Counted from the first letter of the stretch, positions 1-6,657 are shown. The stretch is DNA of 8,785 nucleotides from Acidobacteriota bacterium (GCA_030610025.1 JAUWSP010000082.1:1-8785), one strand, 5' to 3'. Notes: generated by a model not told the origin, from the sequence alone. Program-made: numbers and translations.

Positions 1-2
1 AC

Positions 3-227
3 TGGCAAGCCATCGGGGCCCGAGTCGAGCTCGAAACTGGAGGCATCACCCAGAGCCGGCAGGTCATGCCCACCCGCAGCTACCTCTCGCAATCCGAGCT
101 GACCCTGACTTTCGGCCTTGGACAATCTGCAGATGTCGAGAGCCTGACCATCTTCTGGCCCGATGGAACCGTTCATCGGGTACCCGAGATCACCCTCGAC
201 ACCCAGATGACGATCGAGAAACCTTGA
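3..227 (+). CDS. ASPIC/UnbV domain protein, C-terminal fragment (5' end outside window)
   Basis: The frame is open from the window edge to a TGA at 225-227 and gives 74 residues. It reads as the C-terminal part of an ASPIC/UnbV domain: AIGARVELETGG, then SRQV, then SYLSQSELTLTFGLGQ, then VESLTIFWPDGTVHRV. These match the usual order in this family of an AIGARV strand, a gYLSQ motif, an HFGLG-like motif and a WPdG motif. In the family the domain lies at the end of large secreted or surface proteins, usually after FG-GAP/VCBS beta-propeller repeats (CRTAC1-like). The propeller would lie upstream of this window and cannot be checked here. The exact role is unknown; the family is generally assumed to bind ligands or partners outside the cytoplasm. 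The family call is firm and the function is not. Confidence 0.85.
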   Translation, partial: WQAIGARVELETGGITQSRQVMPTRSYLSQSELTLTFGLGQSADVESLTIFWPDGTVHRVPEITLDTQMTIEKP

Positions 228-451
228 GCCGGATTGAAAGAGCCACGAACTCAAGGGCTCGGCCGCCACAGGGCCTTTGCAGCCCCCTCCAAAGGGCTGG
301 CACTGAGCCCCGGCTGGCGGTATCCTTACTGGTGACCGCAGGGGTAAGCTGCTAGTGTCACAATCTCGCATTTTGCCGAAACCGAGCGCGATCCCACTTC
401 AGTTCCAACACCAAAGCGCCTCTATCATTACTGGCTGCAAGGAGCACTTTC
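228..451. other. Intergenic region without a recognisable gene
   Basis: These 224 bases separate the ASPIC/UnbV gene from the GNAT gene. A 6-bp inverted repeat (CAGCCC at 280-285, GGGCTG at 294-299) lies downstream of the ASPIC stop but has no following T-run, so it is not a convincing intrinsic terminator. A TATCAT box at 423-428 has no good -35 partner and sits too close to the ribosome binding site to be a likely promoter. I see no open frame with a good start here. Confidence 0.5.
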
Positions 452-988
452 ATGCCTGATCGATTCCCCCAAGAAGTCGTCCTCCGCGACGGCAGGCGAG
501 TCCTGATTCGCACTTTCAATGAGAACGACGCCGACCAGCTCTTCGAGTTCTTCCAGCAGCTGCCCGTCGAGGTGCGTCGGACTGCATGGGACAACATCGA
601 GGATCGGAGCCTGATCGAGAGTTGGGGTCACAATATCGACTATTCCAAGGTCTTCCCATTGATCGCGGCCAACGGTCACAGCATCGTGGCCGATGCGACC
701 CTCCATCGCCACGAGCGCGGACCATTGCGCCTGGTCGGACGCATCAAATGGCTCATCGATCCAGCCTATCGAGGCCAGGGGCTGGGAAGCACGATGGTCA
801 ACAACCTCATCTCCATCGCTCGCGAGCATGGGCTACGACATCTCTCCTGCATGCCCATTGCCGAGCTCGAGCAGGAAGCCATTCGGACCCTGGTAGACCT
901 CGGCTTTCAGCAGTTCCCGGTTCCTGCCTACGGTACCGACCCGGACGGCAACCAGTACGACATGGTCAAGCTGGTTCTAAAGCTCTAG
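452..988 (+). CDS. GNAT family N-acetyltransferase
   Basis: This 178-residue single-domain protein is predicted to transfer an acetyl (or other acyl) group from acyl-CoA to an amine. The acyl-CoA pyrophosphate-binding motif A is clear at residues 106-112 (YRGQGLG, the R/Q-x-x-G-x-G/A pattern), just after the beta-4 strand GRIKWLIDPA. The N-terminus (LRDGRRVLIR, residues 11-20, then NENDADQLFEFFQQLP) resembles the acetyltransferase domain of Pat-type lysine acetyltransferases, and the C-terminus has the usual DLGF turn (149-152). The length is normal for a stand-alone GNAT. The start is supported by AAGGAG at 439-444, 7 bases before ATG. The gene is monocistronic and convergent with the phasin gene. 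The substrate cannot be read from the sequence: it could be protein lysine or a small molecule, and no cyclic-nucleotide or ligand-binding domain is attached to suggest regulation. Confidence 0.88.
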   Translation: MPDRFPQEVVLRDGRRVLIRTFNENDADQLFEFFQQLPVEVRRTAWDNIEDRSLIESWGHNIDYSKVFPLIAANGHSIVADATLHRHERGPLRLVGRIKWLIDPAYRGQGLGSTMVNNLISIAREHGLRHLSCMPIAELEQEAIRTLVDLGFQQFPVPAYGTDPDGNQYDMVKLVLKL

Positions 989-995
989 CCCCCAC

Positions 996-1080
996 AAAAG
1001 AAAAAGCCCGAGCGAGACCGGCAATACCGGCTCCCGTTCGAGCTGATCGGCCAAGCCTCACGAGGGAGGTCCCCCCCGTG
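996..1080 (-). terminator. Intrinsic terminator of the phasin gene, two hairpins
   Basis: Read on the minus strand just after the phasin stop, a first inverted repeat at 1059-1080 can form about 9 bp (CACG/CGTG base plus G-rich/C-rich arms, two G-T pairs). A second imperfect hairpin follows at about 1010-1041 with CCGG/CCGG around an ATTG-type loop, and then a T-rich run TTTTTCTTTT (plus-strand 996-1005). The second hairpin plus T-run is the typical rho-independent layout. On the plus strand neither hairpin is followed by T residues, so it should act mainly on the phasin transcript and not on the convergent GNAT transcript. Stem energies were judged by eye. Confidence 0.6.
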
Positions 1081-1095
1081 GGGCAGATTGCGAAC

Positions 1096-1521
1096 TCAGG
1101 CCTTCTTGGCTGCAGTCTTCGTTGTCTTGGTGGTGCTGGCTCGCGCCGCTGTCTTCTTGGCGGGCTGCGCCAGAGTCAGGCGATCCACCTGCTCCGTCAA
1201 CTGCTCGACTCGCAAAGTGAGATCCTGGACCTGAGCCGAAGAAGGAACGCCCATCTTCTGCAGCACACCCGAGACCTGCCGATCCAGCTTGTCGGCCAGC
1301 TCGTCAGTGCCCGACTCCAGCTCGGCCTTCGTCTTGGTCAAGCGCTTGCGGCCCTTCTCCTCGACCCCACGGCCCTTCTTGATCAGTTGATCGAAGATCT
1401 CCGAGCTCTCCTCTTCAACCACCGAGAGGGTGCCGAGGCTTGCCAGCCAGACCTTGCGAGTGGAATCGACGAGTCCGTCCTGCAGTTTCTTGTACCCGGT
1501 TGTCACCTGTTCTGTATTCAT
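1096..1521 (-). CDS. Phasin family protein with Lys/Ala-rich C-terminal tail (PhaF/PhaI-like)
   Basis: Phasins coat polyhydroxyalkanoate storage granules and control their size and partitioning. This 141-residue protein has the layout of the PhaF/PhaI-type family. An amphipathic helical granule-binding region at about residues 8-90 includes the KVWLASLGTLSVVEEESSEI segment (23-42), matching the family's kvwLAgLG-a core. A short GVPSS hinge (91-95) leads to a leucine-zipper-like coiled coil (about 97-117, VQDLTLRVEQLTEQVDRL). A basic tail (121-141) of Lys, Ala and Thr follows, like the histone-like, DNA-binding tails of PhaF proteins. The tail is short compared with Pseudomonas PhaF. GGAGGA (plus-strand 1531-1536) lies 9 bases before ATG. 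The gene is monocistronic with a terminator behind it and strong tandem promoter elements about 100 bases upstream. No PHA synthase is in the window, so a role in PHA storage is inferred from the family alone; some phasin-like proteins act as chaperones or have other roles. Confidence 0.85.
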   Translation of the reverse strand: MNTEQVTTGYKKLQDGLVDSTRKVWLASLGTLSVVEEESSEIFDQLIKKGRGVEEKGRKRLTKTKAELESGTDELADKLDRQVSGVLQKMGVPSSAQVQDLTLRVEQLTEQVDRLTLAQPAKKTAARASTTKTTKTAAKKA

Positions 1522-1623
1522 CTCTGAAACTCCTCCTGCAATGGGCCCTGATCTGCGAAGCCCTGTTTGCTTGTCTGTGGATAGTGCCGCCGCTCACACT
1601 CGGCGCGCCTTCAATGCGAGAGC

Positions 1624-1652
1624 ATTATGACGCAGTGCGGCAAATATGTCAA
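1624..1652 (-). promoter_or_regulatory. Proximal sigma70-like promoter of the phasin gene
   Basis: On the minus strand there is a perfect -35 box TTGACA (plus-strand 1647-1652), a 17-base spacer, and a -10 box CATAAT (1624-1629), which matches five of six consensus bases. The predicted start of transcription is near 1617, giving a 5' leader of roughly 95 bases before the phasin ATG at 1521. The spacer contains TTTGCCGCACTGCG, with the near-palindrome TGCCGCA. A repressor bound there would sit directly between the two promoter boxes. Confidence 0.72.
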
Positions 1653-1680
1653 GATTATTCTGCGGTGCGGCAAGAATGTC
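1635..1680. repeat. Two-copy direct repeat with 30-bp period in the phasin promoter region
   Basis: GTGCGGCAAATATGTC at 1635-1650 and GTGCGGCAAGAATGTC at 1665-1680 differ at two of 16 positions and lie 30 bp apart, close to three helical turns, so both copies face the same side of the DNA. Each copy covers the promoter spacer plus the inner half of a -35 box. The shared TGCGGCA/TGCCGCA core resembles the TGC/GCA-rich sites reported for the PHA regulator PhaR in some bacteria. That link is an inference. Confidence 0.7.
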
Positions 1681-1682
1681 CC
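1654..1682 (-). promoter_or_regulatory. Distal, degenerate copy of the phasin promoter
   Basis: Exactly 30 bases upstream of the proximal promoter the same arrangement recurs: GGGACA (plus-strand 1677-1682), a 17-base spacer and AATAAT (1654-1659). The spacer again contains CTTGCCGCACCGC. Its -35 box keeps only the GACA end of the consensus, so it is probably weaker, or it may serve as a second operator and not as an active promoter. Confidence 0.45.
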
Positions 1683-1745
1683 GGAGACCTCGCTGGCAGG
1701 TCCGCTCCAGAACCGCCGTCCACCAGAAATTCGACGCGTCGGGTT

Positions 1746-2093
1746 TCAGTCGTCGGAGTCAATGGAGCCACTACCCAGAAGCGTGTCCAGACCGCCCCTG
1801 ACCAGGTCTCCAGCGGTAGCTGCAAGGGTCTGCGTGGTACCTTTCAGGACCTCGCTGGAGGGAATCGACGCTACGCCTTCCACGACTCCCCTACGGACCC
1901 GCTCCTGGAGTGCGGTTCCGAGTTCCTCCTGCAGCTCATTCAATCGGATCTCGAGGCGGCGCTTGAGGTGCCTTTCGACGAGCCAGTAGGCCAGGGCCAG
2001 CGTCAGAACACTCGACAGCAGGGCGGTCAGCAGGATTGACGCTAGCTGAAGAAGCATGGCACGCGGAACCTCGAAGGCGCTGGCAGATCCCAT
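1746..2093 (-). CDS. Small single-pass membrane protein of unknown function
   Basis: I do not recognise a named family. From the ATG at 2093 the protein has 115 residues. One strong transmembrane helix (about 14-38, LLQLASILLTALLSSVLTLA and on) is followed at once by a basic stretch RHLKRRLEIR (41-50), suggesting that the C-terminal part is cytoplasmic. A charged heptad-like helix (about 44-68, LEIRLNELQEELGTALQERV) and a glycine/threonine-rich amphipathic region (69-107, ending in GGLDTLLG) follow, then an acidic end SDD. The start is uncertain. ATG 2093 lacks a clear ribosome binding site; ATG 2057 sits just before the helix and has GAGG 11 bases upstream; a TTG at 2174 would add 27 poorly structured residues. 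It lies about 225 bases upstream of the phasin gene on the same strand, but the phasin has its own promoters between them. An association with granules or membranes is speculation. Confidence 0.72.
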   Translation of the reverse strand: MGSASAFEVPRAMLLQLASILLTALLSSVLTLALAYWLVERHLKRRLEIRLNELQEELGTALQERVRRGVVEGVASIPSSEVLKGTTQTLAATAGDLVRGGLDTLLGSGSIDSDD

Positions 2094-2230
2094 CGGAATC
2101 GAGGGTCTCACCAGGGGTACTTTCGCCGGTGGCTCTAGGCTAACATCCAACCGGAGAGATTTCGAATGCCGCAACCTGACGAGACCCCGTTACTATAGGA
2201 GTCTCGAGAGAGCCCAGAAAGGAGCAATCG

Positions 2231-2440
2231 ATGAGCAATACCTTCAAAATGGTGACGGTCGTTGGTACCTCGCCGGAGTCCTATGAAGCTGCGATCGCCA
2301 GCGCCCTGTCCGATGCCTCCGCAACCGTTCGCAACCTCTCCTGGTTCGAGGTTCAGGAACAACGTGGCCGCATCGTCGATGGTAAGGTGGCCGAATTTCA
2401 GATCAAGATTCAGATCGGCTTCCGGGTCGAGGTCCCCTGA
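2231..2440 (+). CDS. Dodecin family flavin-binding protein
   Basis: Dodecins assemble into hollow twelve-subunit spheres in the cytoplasm that bind flavins (FMN or riboflavin, in some species also coenzyme A) and buffer free flavin. This 69-residue protein has the full family length and order: strand FKMVTVVGTSPES (5-17), one helix (about 17-33) and two long strands with the hallmark NLSWFEVQEQRGRI (35-48) and GKVAEFQIKIQIGFRVE (51-67). The key aromatic residue that stacks on the flavin is Trp38, and Gln57 falls at the position of the flavin-contacting glutamine known from characterised dodecins. AAGGAG at 2219-2224 lies 6 bases before ATG. The gene is divergent from the membrane-protein gene, and a cytochrome gene starts 41 bases downstream on the same strand, so the two might be co-transcribed. 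No riboswitch-like structure was recognised upstream. Confidence 0.93.
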   Translation: MSNTFKMVTVVGTSPESYEAAIASALSDASATVRNLSWFEVQEQRGRIVDGKVAEFQIKIQIGFRVEVP

Positions 2441-2481
2441 ATCGACACGGGACCTGCTTTGCTACAGGAGGCACGGTATCC

Positions 2482-2925
2482 ATGAGCTGGCCAGCTTGGG
2501 TCTCGAGGATGTTGGTCGTTTTCGCAGGGCTCGGTTTCCTCCCGCTCTCTGCCGGACTCGCCGCTACGGATTCGCCGTTGAGTCGTGAGAGCGATCCGGG
2601 GAGGTTTCTGTTCAGGGTCCACTGTCAGAGCTGCCACGGCCCGGAAGGTCAAGGTGACGGAGTCATGCGAGATGTGCTGACGGTAGCGCCCTCAGACCTG
2701 ACGACCATCTCGAAACGCAACGATGGCAGCTTTCCCACTCATCTGATGTTCGAGACCATCGACGGACGACGCGAACATCCAGCCCATGGCGCTCGAGAGA
2801 TGCCGGTATGGGGGATCACGTTCCAGACTCTCGATCTAGACACCAACCAGGAACCCGAAGTCGAGCGCCGGATTCGTGACCTCGTGCACTATCTCGAATC
2901 GATCCAAGCCCCCCATGAGGACTAG
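2482..2925 (+). CDS. Exported small cytochrome c (class I-like)
   Basis: This 147-residue protein is a monohaem c-type cytochrome for electron transfer in the periplasm. A signal peptide covers residues 1 to about 28: a hydrophobic core MLVVFAGLGFLPLSAGLA ends with a small-residue cleavage zone near GLAAT. The haem attachment motif CQSCH is at 48-52, in the usual setting FxxxCqsCHGPeGqGDG. Met107 in MPVWG is the probable second axial ligand and is followed by a C-terminal helix VERRIRDLVHYLESI (127-141), as in class I cytochromes. Ribosome binding site AGGAGG (2466-2471) lies 10 bases before ATG. The last 11 bases overlap the start of the DUF1499 gene, which suggests coupled translation. The redox partner is not evident; no oxidase or dehydrogenase gene is in the window. 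A diheme or fused architecture is excluded because there is only one CxxCH. Confidence 0.9.
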   Translation: MSWPAWVSRMLVVFAGLGFLPLSAGLAATDSPLSRESDPGRFLFRVHCQSCHGPEGQGDGVMRDVLTVAPSDLTTISKRNDGSFPTHLMFETIDGRREHPAHGAREMPVWGITFQTLDLDTNQEPEVERRIRDLVHYLESIQAPHED

Positions 2926-3271
2926 GCGTCTACCTGACTGTCCCCGCACACCCAACTGCGTCAGCAGTCAGGCTAGCGATCCTCGCCAGCATGTTCCACC
3001 CCTGGAGCTCACCGGCCCCACCGAGGGGGCCATGAACAGAGTTTCGAAGATCGTCCTGTCGCTGCCCGGGGCTCGGCTCGTGAGCGCCACAGACACCTAT
3101 CTACACGCGCGGGTCAGCACCCGGTGGCTTCGCTTCGTCGACGACCTGGAGCTCCTGCTGGACCCCGATGCCGGCCTCATCCACGTTCGCTCGGCATCCC
3201 GTGTCGGCCGCTGGGATCTGGGAGCCAACCGCCGCCGCGTCGAAACGCTGAGACGGAAGCTCGAAGTCTAG
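2915..3271 (+). CDS. DUF1499 family protein
   Basis: This 118-residue protein matches the DUF1499 family throughout. The N-terminal motif CPRTPNCVSSQA is at 9-20. The middle motif TYLHARVSTRWLRFVDDLEL (61-80) is followed by LDPDAGLIHVRSASRVG (82-98) and then DLGANRRRVETLR (101-113). The family's function is unknown; members are often encoded near membrane or redox genes. I chose ATG 2915 because it lies just before the conserved start of the domain. A GTG at 2876 would add 13 residues that do not look like the family. No ribosome binding site precedes ATG 2915, which lies inside the cytochrome gene, so translation probably depends on ribosomes finishing that gene. There is no signal peptide in this version. 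The gene is convergent with the ABC exporter gene, with 19 bases between the stops. Confidence 0.85.
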   Translation: MRTRRLPDCPRTPNCVSSQASDPRQHVPPLELTGPTEGAMNRVSKIVLSLPGARLVSATDTYLHARVSTRWLRFVDDLELLLDPDAGLIHVRSASRVGRWDLGANRRRVETLRRKLEV

Positions 3272-3290
3272 CCCGCTGGTCGGAGTTCCT

Positions 3291-5180
3291 TCAGTCTCTC
3301 GGAATGCGGCCACCGGATCCGGGAAGGGGTAGCCCCCCCTGTCCACCGGCCGACGATCCGTCAGAGGGGCTCGGTACGACATCGCTGAAGTCCTCGCCGG
3401 GGTTGATGAACTGGTCCCTTTCGAATCTGTACTGGGTTTCGTACAGCTTCCGGTAGGGACCCTCGGAGGCCAACAGCTCACGGTGCGTGCCTCGCTCTGC
3501 GATACGCCCCTCATCCATGACGAGAATTTGATCCGCACTGCGGATGGTGGAGAGCCGATGGGCAATGACGAAGGTGGTCCTGCCCTGCTTCAGAGTTTCG
3601 AGCCCCTCCTGGATCAAGGCCTCGTTCTCGCTATCCAGGCTCGAAGTGGCTTCGTCCAAGATGAGGATACGCGGGTTGGCGAGGATCGCCCGAGCAATGG
3701 CGACTCGTTGCCGCTGGCCGCCCGACAGCTTGATCCCGCGCTCTCCAATCACCGTGTCGTAGCCAGCCTCGAAACCTTCGATGAACTCGTCGCAGCGGGC
3801 CAGGCGTCCGGCCTCCTCGAGGCTCTCGAGTGACGCTCCGGGGCGACCATAGGCGATGTTCTCGCCAATGGTCCCATCGAACAGGAACTCGTCCTGGAGA
3901 ACGACTGCCAGCTGCGATCGGTAATCATGCAGGGAGACCTTCCGCAGGTCGAATCCGTCGACGGTGACGCGTCCCTGTTGTGGTGCGCGAAAGGCCATCA
4001 CCAGACTGATGATCGTGCTCTTGCCGGCGCCACTCGATCCCACAAGAGCCGTCGTGGTTCCGGCCCGCGCTTCGAAGCTGACATCGATCAACACCGGCAC
4101 TCCCGGCTTGTACCCGAAGCTCACGTCTTCGAACGCGATATCGCCACGTATCTCGTCGAGCTCCTGGCGCCCACCGAGAGTCTCTTCTTCTGATTTCTCG
4201 ACAAACACCTCTCGAATGCGGTCGAGGCCGGCAAACGCTTCGGTGATCTGAGTACCGATATTGCTCATCTGCACCAGGGGAGTCACCAGCATGCCGGTGA
4301 AGATGACGAACATGAAGATGTCCCCGACAGTCATGCGGCCGGCCAGAACCTCATGCGCGCCTGCGATGCTCATGGTGATCCCCACCAACCCGAACAGCAG
4401 GCTCGACAGACTGCTGATCGCCGAGACTCCGACCATCGACCGAACGATATTTCGCAGCAGCTTGTGGGCGACGTGGGCGAACGCGCGCTCTTCCCTCTTC
4501 TCCGCCGTATACGCCTTGACAACCCGAACTCCGTTGATGGACTCGGTCAGGCGCCCGGAGAGATCGGCCATGAGCTTGCCCCGCTCACGAAAGATGGGAC
4601 GTAGCCGACTGAATCCGACAACCAGCAAGATCCCGAAGATCACGATCAGGACCATGGTCAAGAGGGTCAGTCTCCAGTTCAACCAGAACAGCACCCCCAA
4701 GGCGATCGTCGCAGTGATCATGCCCCCTAGCAGCTGGACGAAGCCGGTGCCCACCAGATTGCGGATACCCTGGGCATCGTTGATGACTCGGGAGATCAAC
4801 TCACCGGTCTTGTTGTCCTCGAAGTAGGTCACGGGAAGACGACCCATGTGGGCCTGTACCTGGCGTCGAAGATCGGTGATCGCCCGTTGTCCAGTCACAC
4901 CGAGGATGACGGTCAAAGCGAAGCCGGTGCCAGCCTGGACGAGATAGGCCAGACCACCAGCCAGCGCGATCCACACCAACAGGTCGCTGCGCTGGTTGCC
5001 GATCACTTCGTCAATGAGGACCTTGGTGCTGGCAGGTAGGACCATTCCAGCCAGGCGGCTGATCAACAGCAGTCCGAAGCCCAGTGCCAGGCGCCCGCGC
5101 CGCGCCCACAGGAGGTCTTTGGACTCCTCCCAGACCACGGTCCAGGAGAGCTTGGATTGCTGTTCTTTGTCTTCAGGCAT
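3291..5180 (-). CDS. MsbA-like ABC exporter, fused permease and ATPase
   Basis: This 629-residue half-transporter would work as a homodimer in the inner membrane, driving export of a lipid, lipid-linked or hydrophobic compound by ATP hydrolysis. A six-helix membrane domain spans about residues 25-310, including the family motif YFEDNKTGELISRVINDA. The nucleotide-binding domain is complete: Walker A GSSGAGKST (381-389), Q-loop Gln429, exporter X-loop GERG (479-482), signature LSGGQ (485-489), Walker B ILILDE (505-510) and switch His541. After the ATPase comes a tail of about 45 residues rich in Gly, Ser and Pro (GGQGGLPLPGSGG), unusual but probably disordered. ATG 5180 was chosen because the upstream frame (back to 5369) overlaps the peptidase gene and has low-complexity sequence. 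Its ribosome binding site is weak (AGGG 9 bases upstream). It lies 91 bases after the M23 gene on the same strand. The substrate is not readable from the sequence. Confidence 0.9.
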   Translation of the reverse strand: MPEDKEQQSKLSWTVVWEESKDLLWARRGRLALGFGLLLISRLAGMVLPASTKVLIDEVIGNQRSDLLVWIALAGGLAYLVQAGTGFALTVILGVTGQRAITDLRRQVQAHMGRLPVTYFEDNKTGELISRVINDAQGIRNLVGTGFVQLLGGMITATIALGVLFWLNWRLTLLTMVLIVIFGILLVVGFSRLRPIFRERGKLMADLSGRLTESINGVRVVKAYTAEKREERAFAHVAHKLLRNIVRSMVGVSAISSLSSLLFGLVGITMSIAGAHEVLAGRMTVGDIFMFVIFTGMLVTPLVQMSNIGTQITEAFAGLDRIREVFVEKSEEETLGGRQELDEIRGDIAFEDVSFGYKPGVPVLIDVSFEARAGTTTALVGSSGAGKSTIISLVMAFRAPQQGRVTVDGFDLRKVSLHDYRSQLAVVLQDEFLFDGTIGENIAYGRPGASLESLEEAGRLARCDEFIEGFEAGYDTVIGERGIKLSGGQRQRVAIARAILANPRILILDEATSSLDSENEALIQEGLETLKQGRTTFVIAHRLSTIRSADQILVMDEGRIAERGTHRELLASEGPYRKLYETQYRFERDQFINPGEDFSDVVPSPSDGSSAGGQGGLPLPGSGGRIPRD

Positions 5181-5271
5181 GAGGCCATACCCTATCGCAC
5201 CACCCTGGACGCTCCTTGCACCCTGTCCCAGGGCGAGCTTCCCCAACCCGGGCCCGTCTCGAGATTCACTT

Positions 5272-6657
5272 TCAGGGCTGGAATTCGAAGGACGATTCGA
5301 GCTTGGCGGCGAAACGGTCACGGATCCAGGCACTGTCCCACCACTCGACCGGATTGACAGGCTGACCACCTACCAGGAGAGTGAAATGGAGGTGGTCGCC
5401 TCCAGCCCGGCCAGTCTCTCCCGAGCGACCGATCACCTGGCCGCGCTCCACCGTCTGACCCTCCTCGACCGCGATCGACGAAAGGTGGCCATAGAGACTC
5501 ATCAATCCGTAGCCATGATCGATGACCACGGCATTGCCGTAGATGCTGAAGTACCTGGCCAAGGCCACCTGCCCGCTATTCGACGCCTGGATGTCGGCAT
5601 GCCGAACCGATGCCAGATCGAAGCCGAGATGATCTTGCTGGTCGACCTCACGGCCCTGGTAGAGGTAGGTGCGACGATCGGCGAACGAGGACATCACCTG
5701 GGCGTTCGACATCGGGAGAAAGGGCCGATCCCACAGAAAGTCCTGGCGGGAGGCTGCGGCCAGCTCCACGAGTCGAACCGCGCTGCGCCTTCGGAGCTCA
5801 CGATTGATCCAGAGATAGTTGTCGAGGAGGTTGCCTTGATCTTCGGCCCCAGGAGTGTTCCCCATGATGAGCGGTACGACCCGCTCCATGAACCGGTCGC
5901 TGACCTCGATGGTGTCTCGCTTGAAGGGCTTGGGGAAGTACTGGTCTACGAAGCTCACCGTTCCGGTGTTGCCCACATCGTCGGTCGCCTCCAGAACCAG
6001 CTGGTTGGGATCCTCGAGATCGAACGGCACCGCGAAGAAAGCGAATCGAGCTCCTTCCCCGCCGCCTGCTGGCGGAAAACCGGGGAACCACCAGTCGCCT
6101 ACCCTGACTCCATCCTCGATGGCTGATTCACCCACCGTGTAGACGACGACTCCAGCGCCGCCCTGAGCCACATAGTGCTGCCGCGAGCGAAGCATGATGG
6201 CGGGTGGCGTGAGACGCACTGGTAGGACCAGTTCACTGATCTGGGCGTCTGGATGGCGCAGCCAGGTGCTGGCCGGCCAGGCGCTGGCCCGAATCACGGC
6301 TTCACCGGTCTCGAGGCGCTCGATGGTCTCGCTGCCGACTTCGACCTCGATCGACTCGTGCTCGGTTGCTGGGCCCCAGAACTTCCAGGCCGCTCTGGGC
6401 TCGTACTCGTGCTCTGCCAGGACTTCGGCCCGATCTCCCTGCACGAACTCGACCTTGACCTTGGCCAGGCCGCGGCTCGGCTCTGTCATCTGCACGGTAA
6501 TCGGGGTTCTGCGACCGATGCCTGGCATCTCGGGCTCGATCTGGATCGACGGTCTTGAACCCACCCTGAAGGTCACGAGGGCTGCCACAGCTGCAGCGAT
6601 CAGTAAGGTCAGCCAAAGCCATCGTTTTCCACGTCCACGGCGGTTTTCCGAGCTCAT
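5272..6657 (-). CDS. Membrane-anchored M23 (LytM-type) metallopeptidase
   Basis: This 461-residue protein is predicted to cut peptidoglycan cross-links or activate such enzymes in the periplasm. A basic N-terminus (RRGRGKRW) and one hydrophobic helix (about 14-29) give an uncleaved anchor. About 300 residues of beta-rich linker follow, with Ig-like character (for example LVLEATDDVGNTGTVSF, 220-236). The M23 domain lies at about 330-440. All metal and catalytic residues are present: His343 and Asp347 in DHLGFD, His391 in LYGHLS, and His422/His424 in GDHLHF. It is therefore probably an active zinc enzyme and not a degenerate LytM adaptor such as EnvC. The conserved end VNPVEWWDSAWIRDRF completes the domain. 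AAGGAG (plus-strand 6663-6668) lies 5 bases before ATG 6657; a GTG at 6660 is too close to it. The gene follows phnE by 97 bases with no terminator seen. Whether it shares a function with the exporter is unknown. Confidence 0.9.
   Translation of the reverse strand: MSSENRRGRGKRWLWLTLLIAAAVAALVTFRVGSRPSIQIEPEMPGIGRRTPITVQMTEPSRGLAKVKVEFVQGDRAEVLAEHEYEPRAAWKFWGPATEHESIEVEVGSETIERLETGEAVIRASAWPASTWLRHPDAQISELVLPVRLTPPAIMLRSRQHYVAQGGAGVVVYTVGESAIEDGVRVGDWWFPGFPPAGGGEGARFAFFAVPFDLEDPNQLVLEATDDVGNTGTVSFVDQYFPKPFKRDTIEVSDRFMERVVPLIMGNTPGAEDQGNLLDNYLWINRELRRRSAVRLVELAAASRQDFLWDRPFLPMSNAQVMSSFADRRTYLYQGREVDQQDHLGFDLASVRHADIQASNSGQVALARYFSIYGNAVVIDHGYGLMSLYGHLSSIAVEEGQTVERGQVIGRSGETGRAGGDHLHFTLLVGGQPVNPVEWWDSAWIRDRFAAKLESSFEFQP

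Noticed and set aside
280..299. CAGCCC/GGGCTG hairpin after the ASPIC/UnbV gene as a terminator
   Set aside because: The stem is only 6 bp with an 8-base loop and no T-run follows.
586..1527. A 313-codon plus-strand open frame across the GNAT gene and antisense to the phasin
   Set aside because: It is out of frame with the GNAT protein and antisense to the phasin, both well supported. The translation is rich in Arg, Pro, His and Ser and has no recognisable domain, as expected for chance openness in GC-rich DNA.
1732..1741. Perfect 10-bp palindrome CGACGCGTCG just after the membrane-protein stop
   Set aside because: It has no loop to form an RNA hairpin and no T-run follows. A single short GC palindrome is expected by chance at this base composition.
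2167..2173. A third TGCCGCA box near the dodecin promoter region, as if part of the phasin-type regulon
   Set aside because: The same seven bases also occur inside coding sequence (for example near 7795 and 8070), so a single copy without the flanking repeat is not evidence.
2191..2196. TACTAT as the -10 box of a dodecin promoter
   Set aside because: No acceptable -35 box lies 16-19 bases upstream. The position is plausible but the evidence is too weak to list.
4261..4827. A 188-codon plus-strand open frame inside the exporter's membrane domain
   Set aside because: It is an antisense shadow of the exporter's membrane-domain coding sequence, and its translation (many MTN, RSS, TRT) has no domain character.
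4996..6126. A 376-codon plus-strand open frame antisense to the exporter and M23 genes
   Set aside because: It spans the junction of two clear minus-strand genes with all catalytic motifs. Its translation shows no family, and no ribosome binding site was found.
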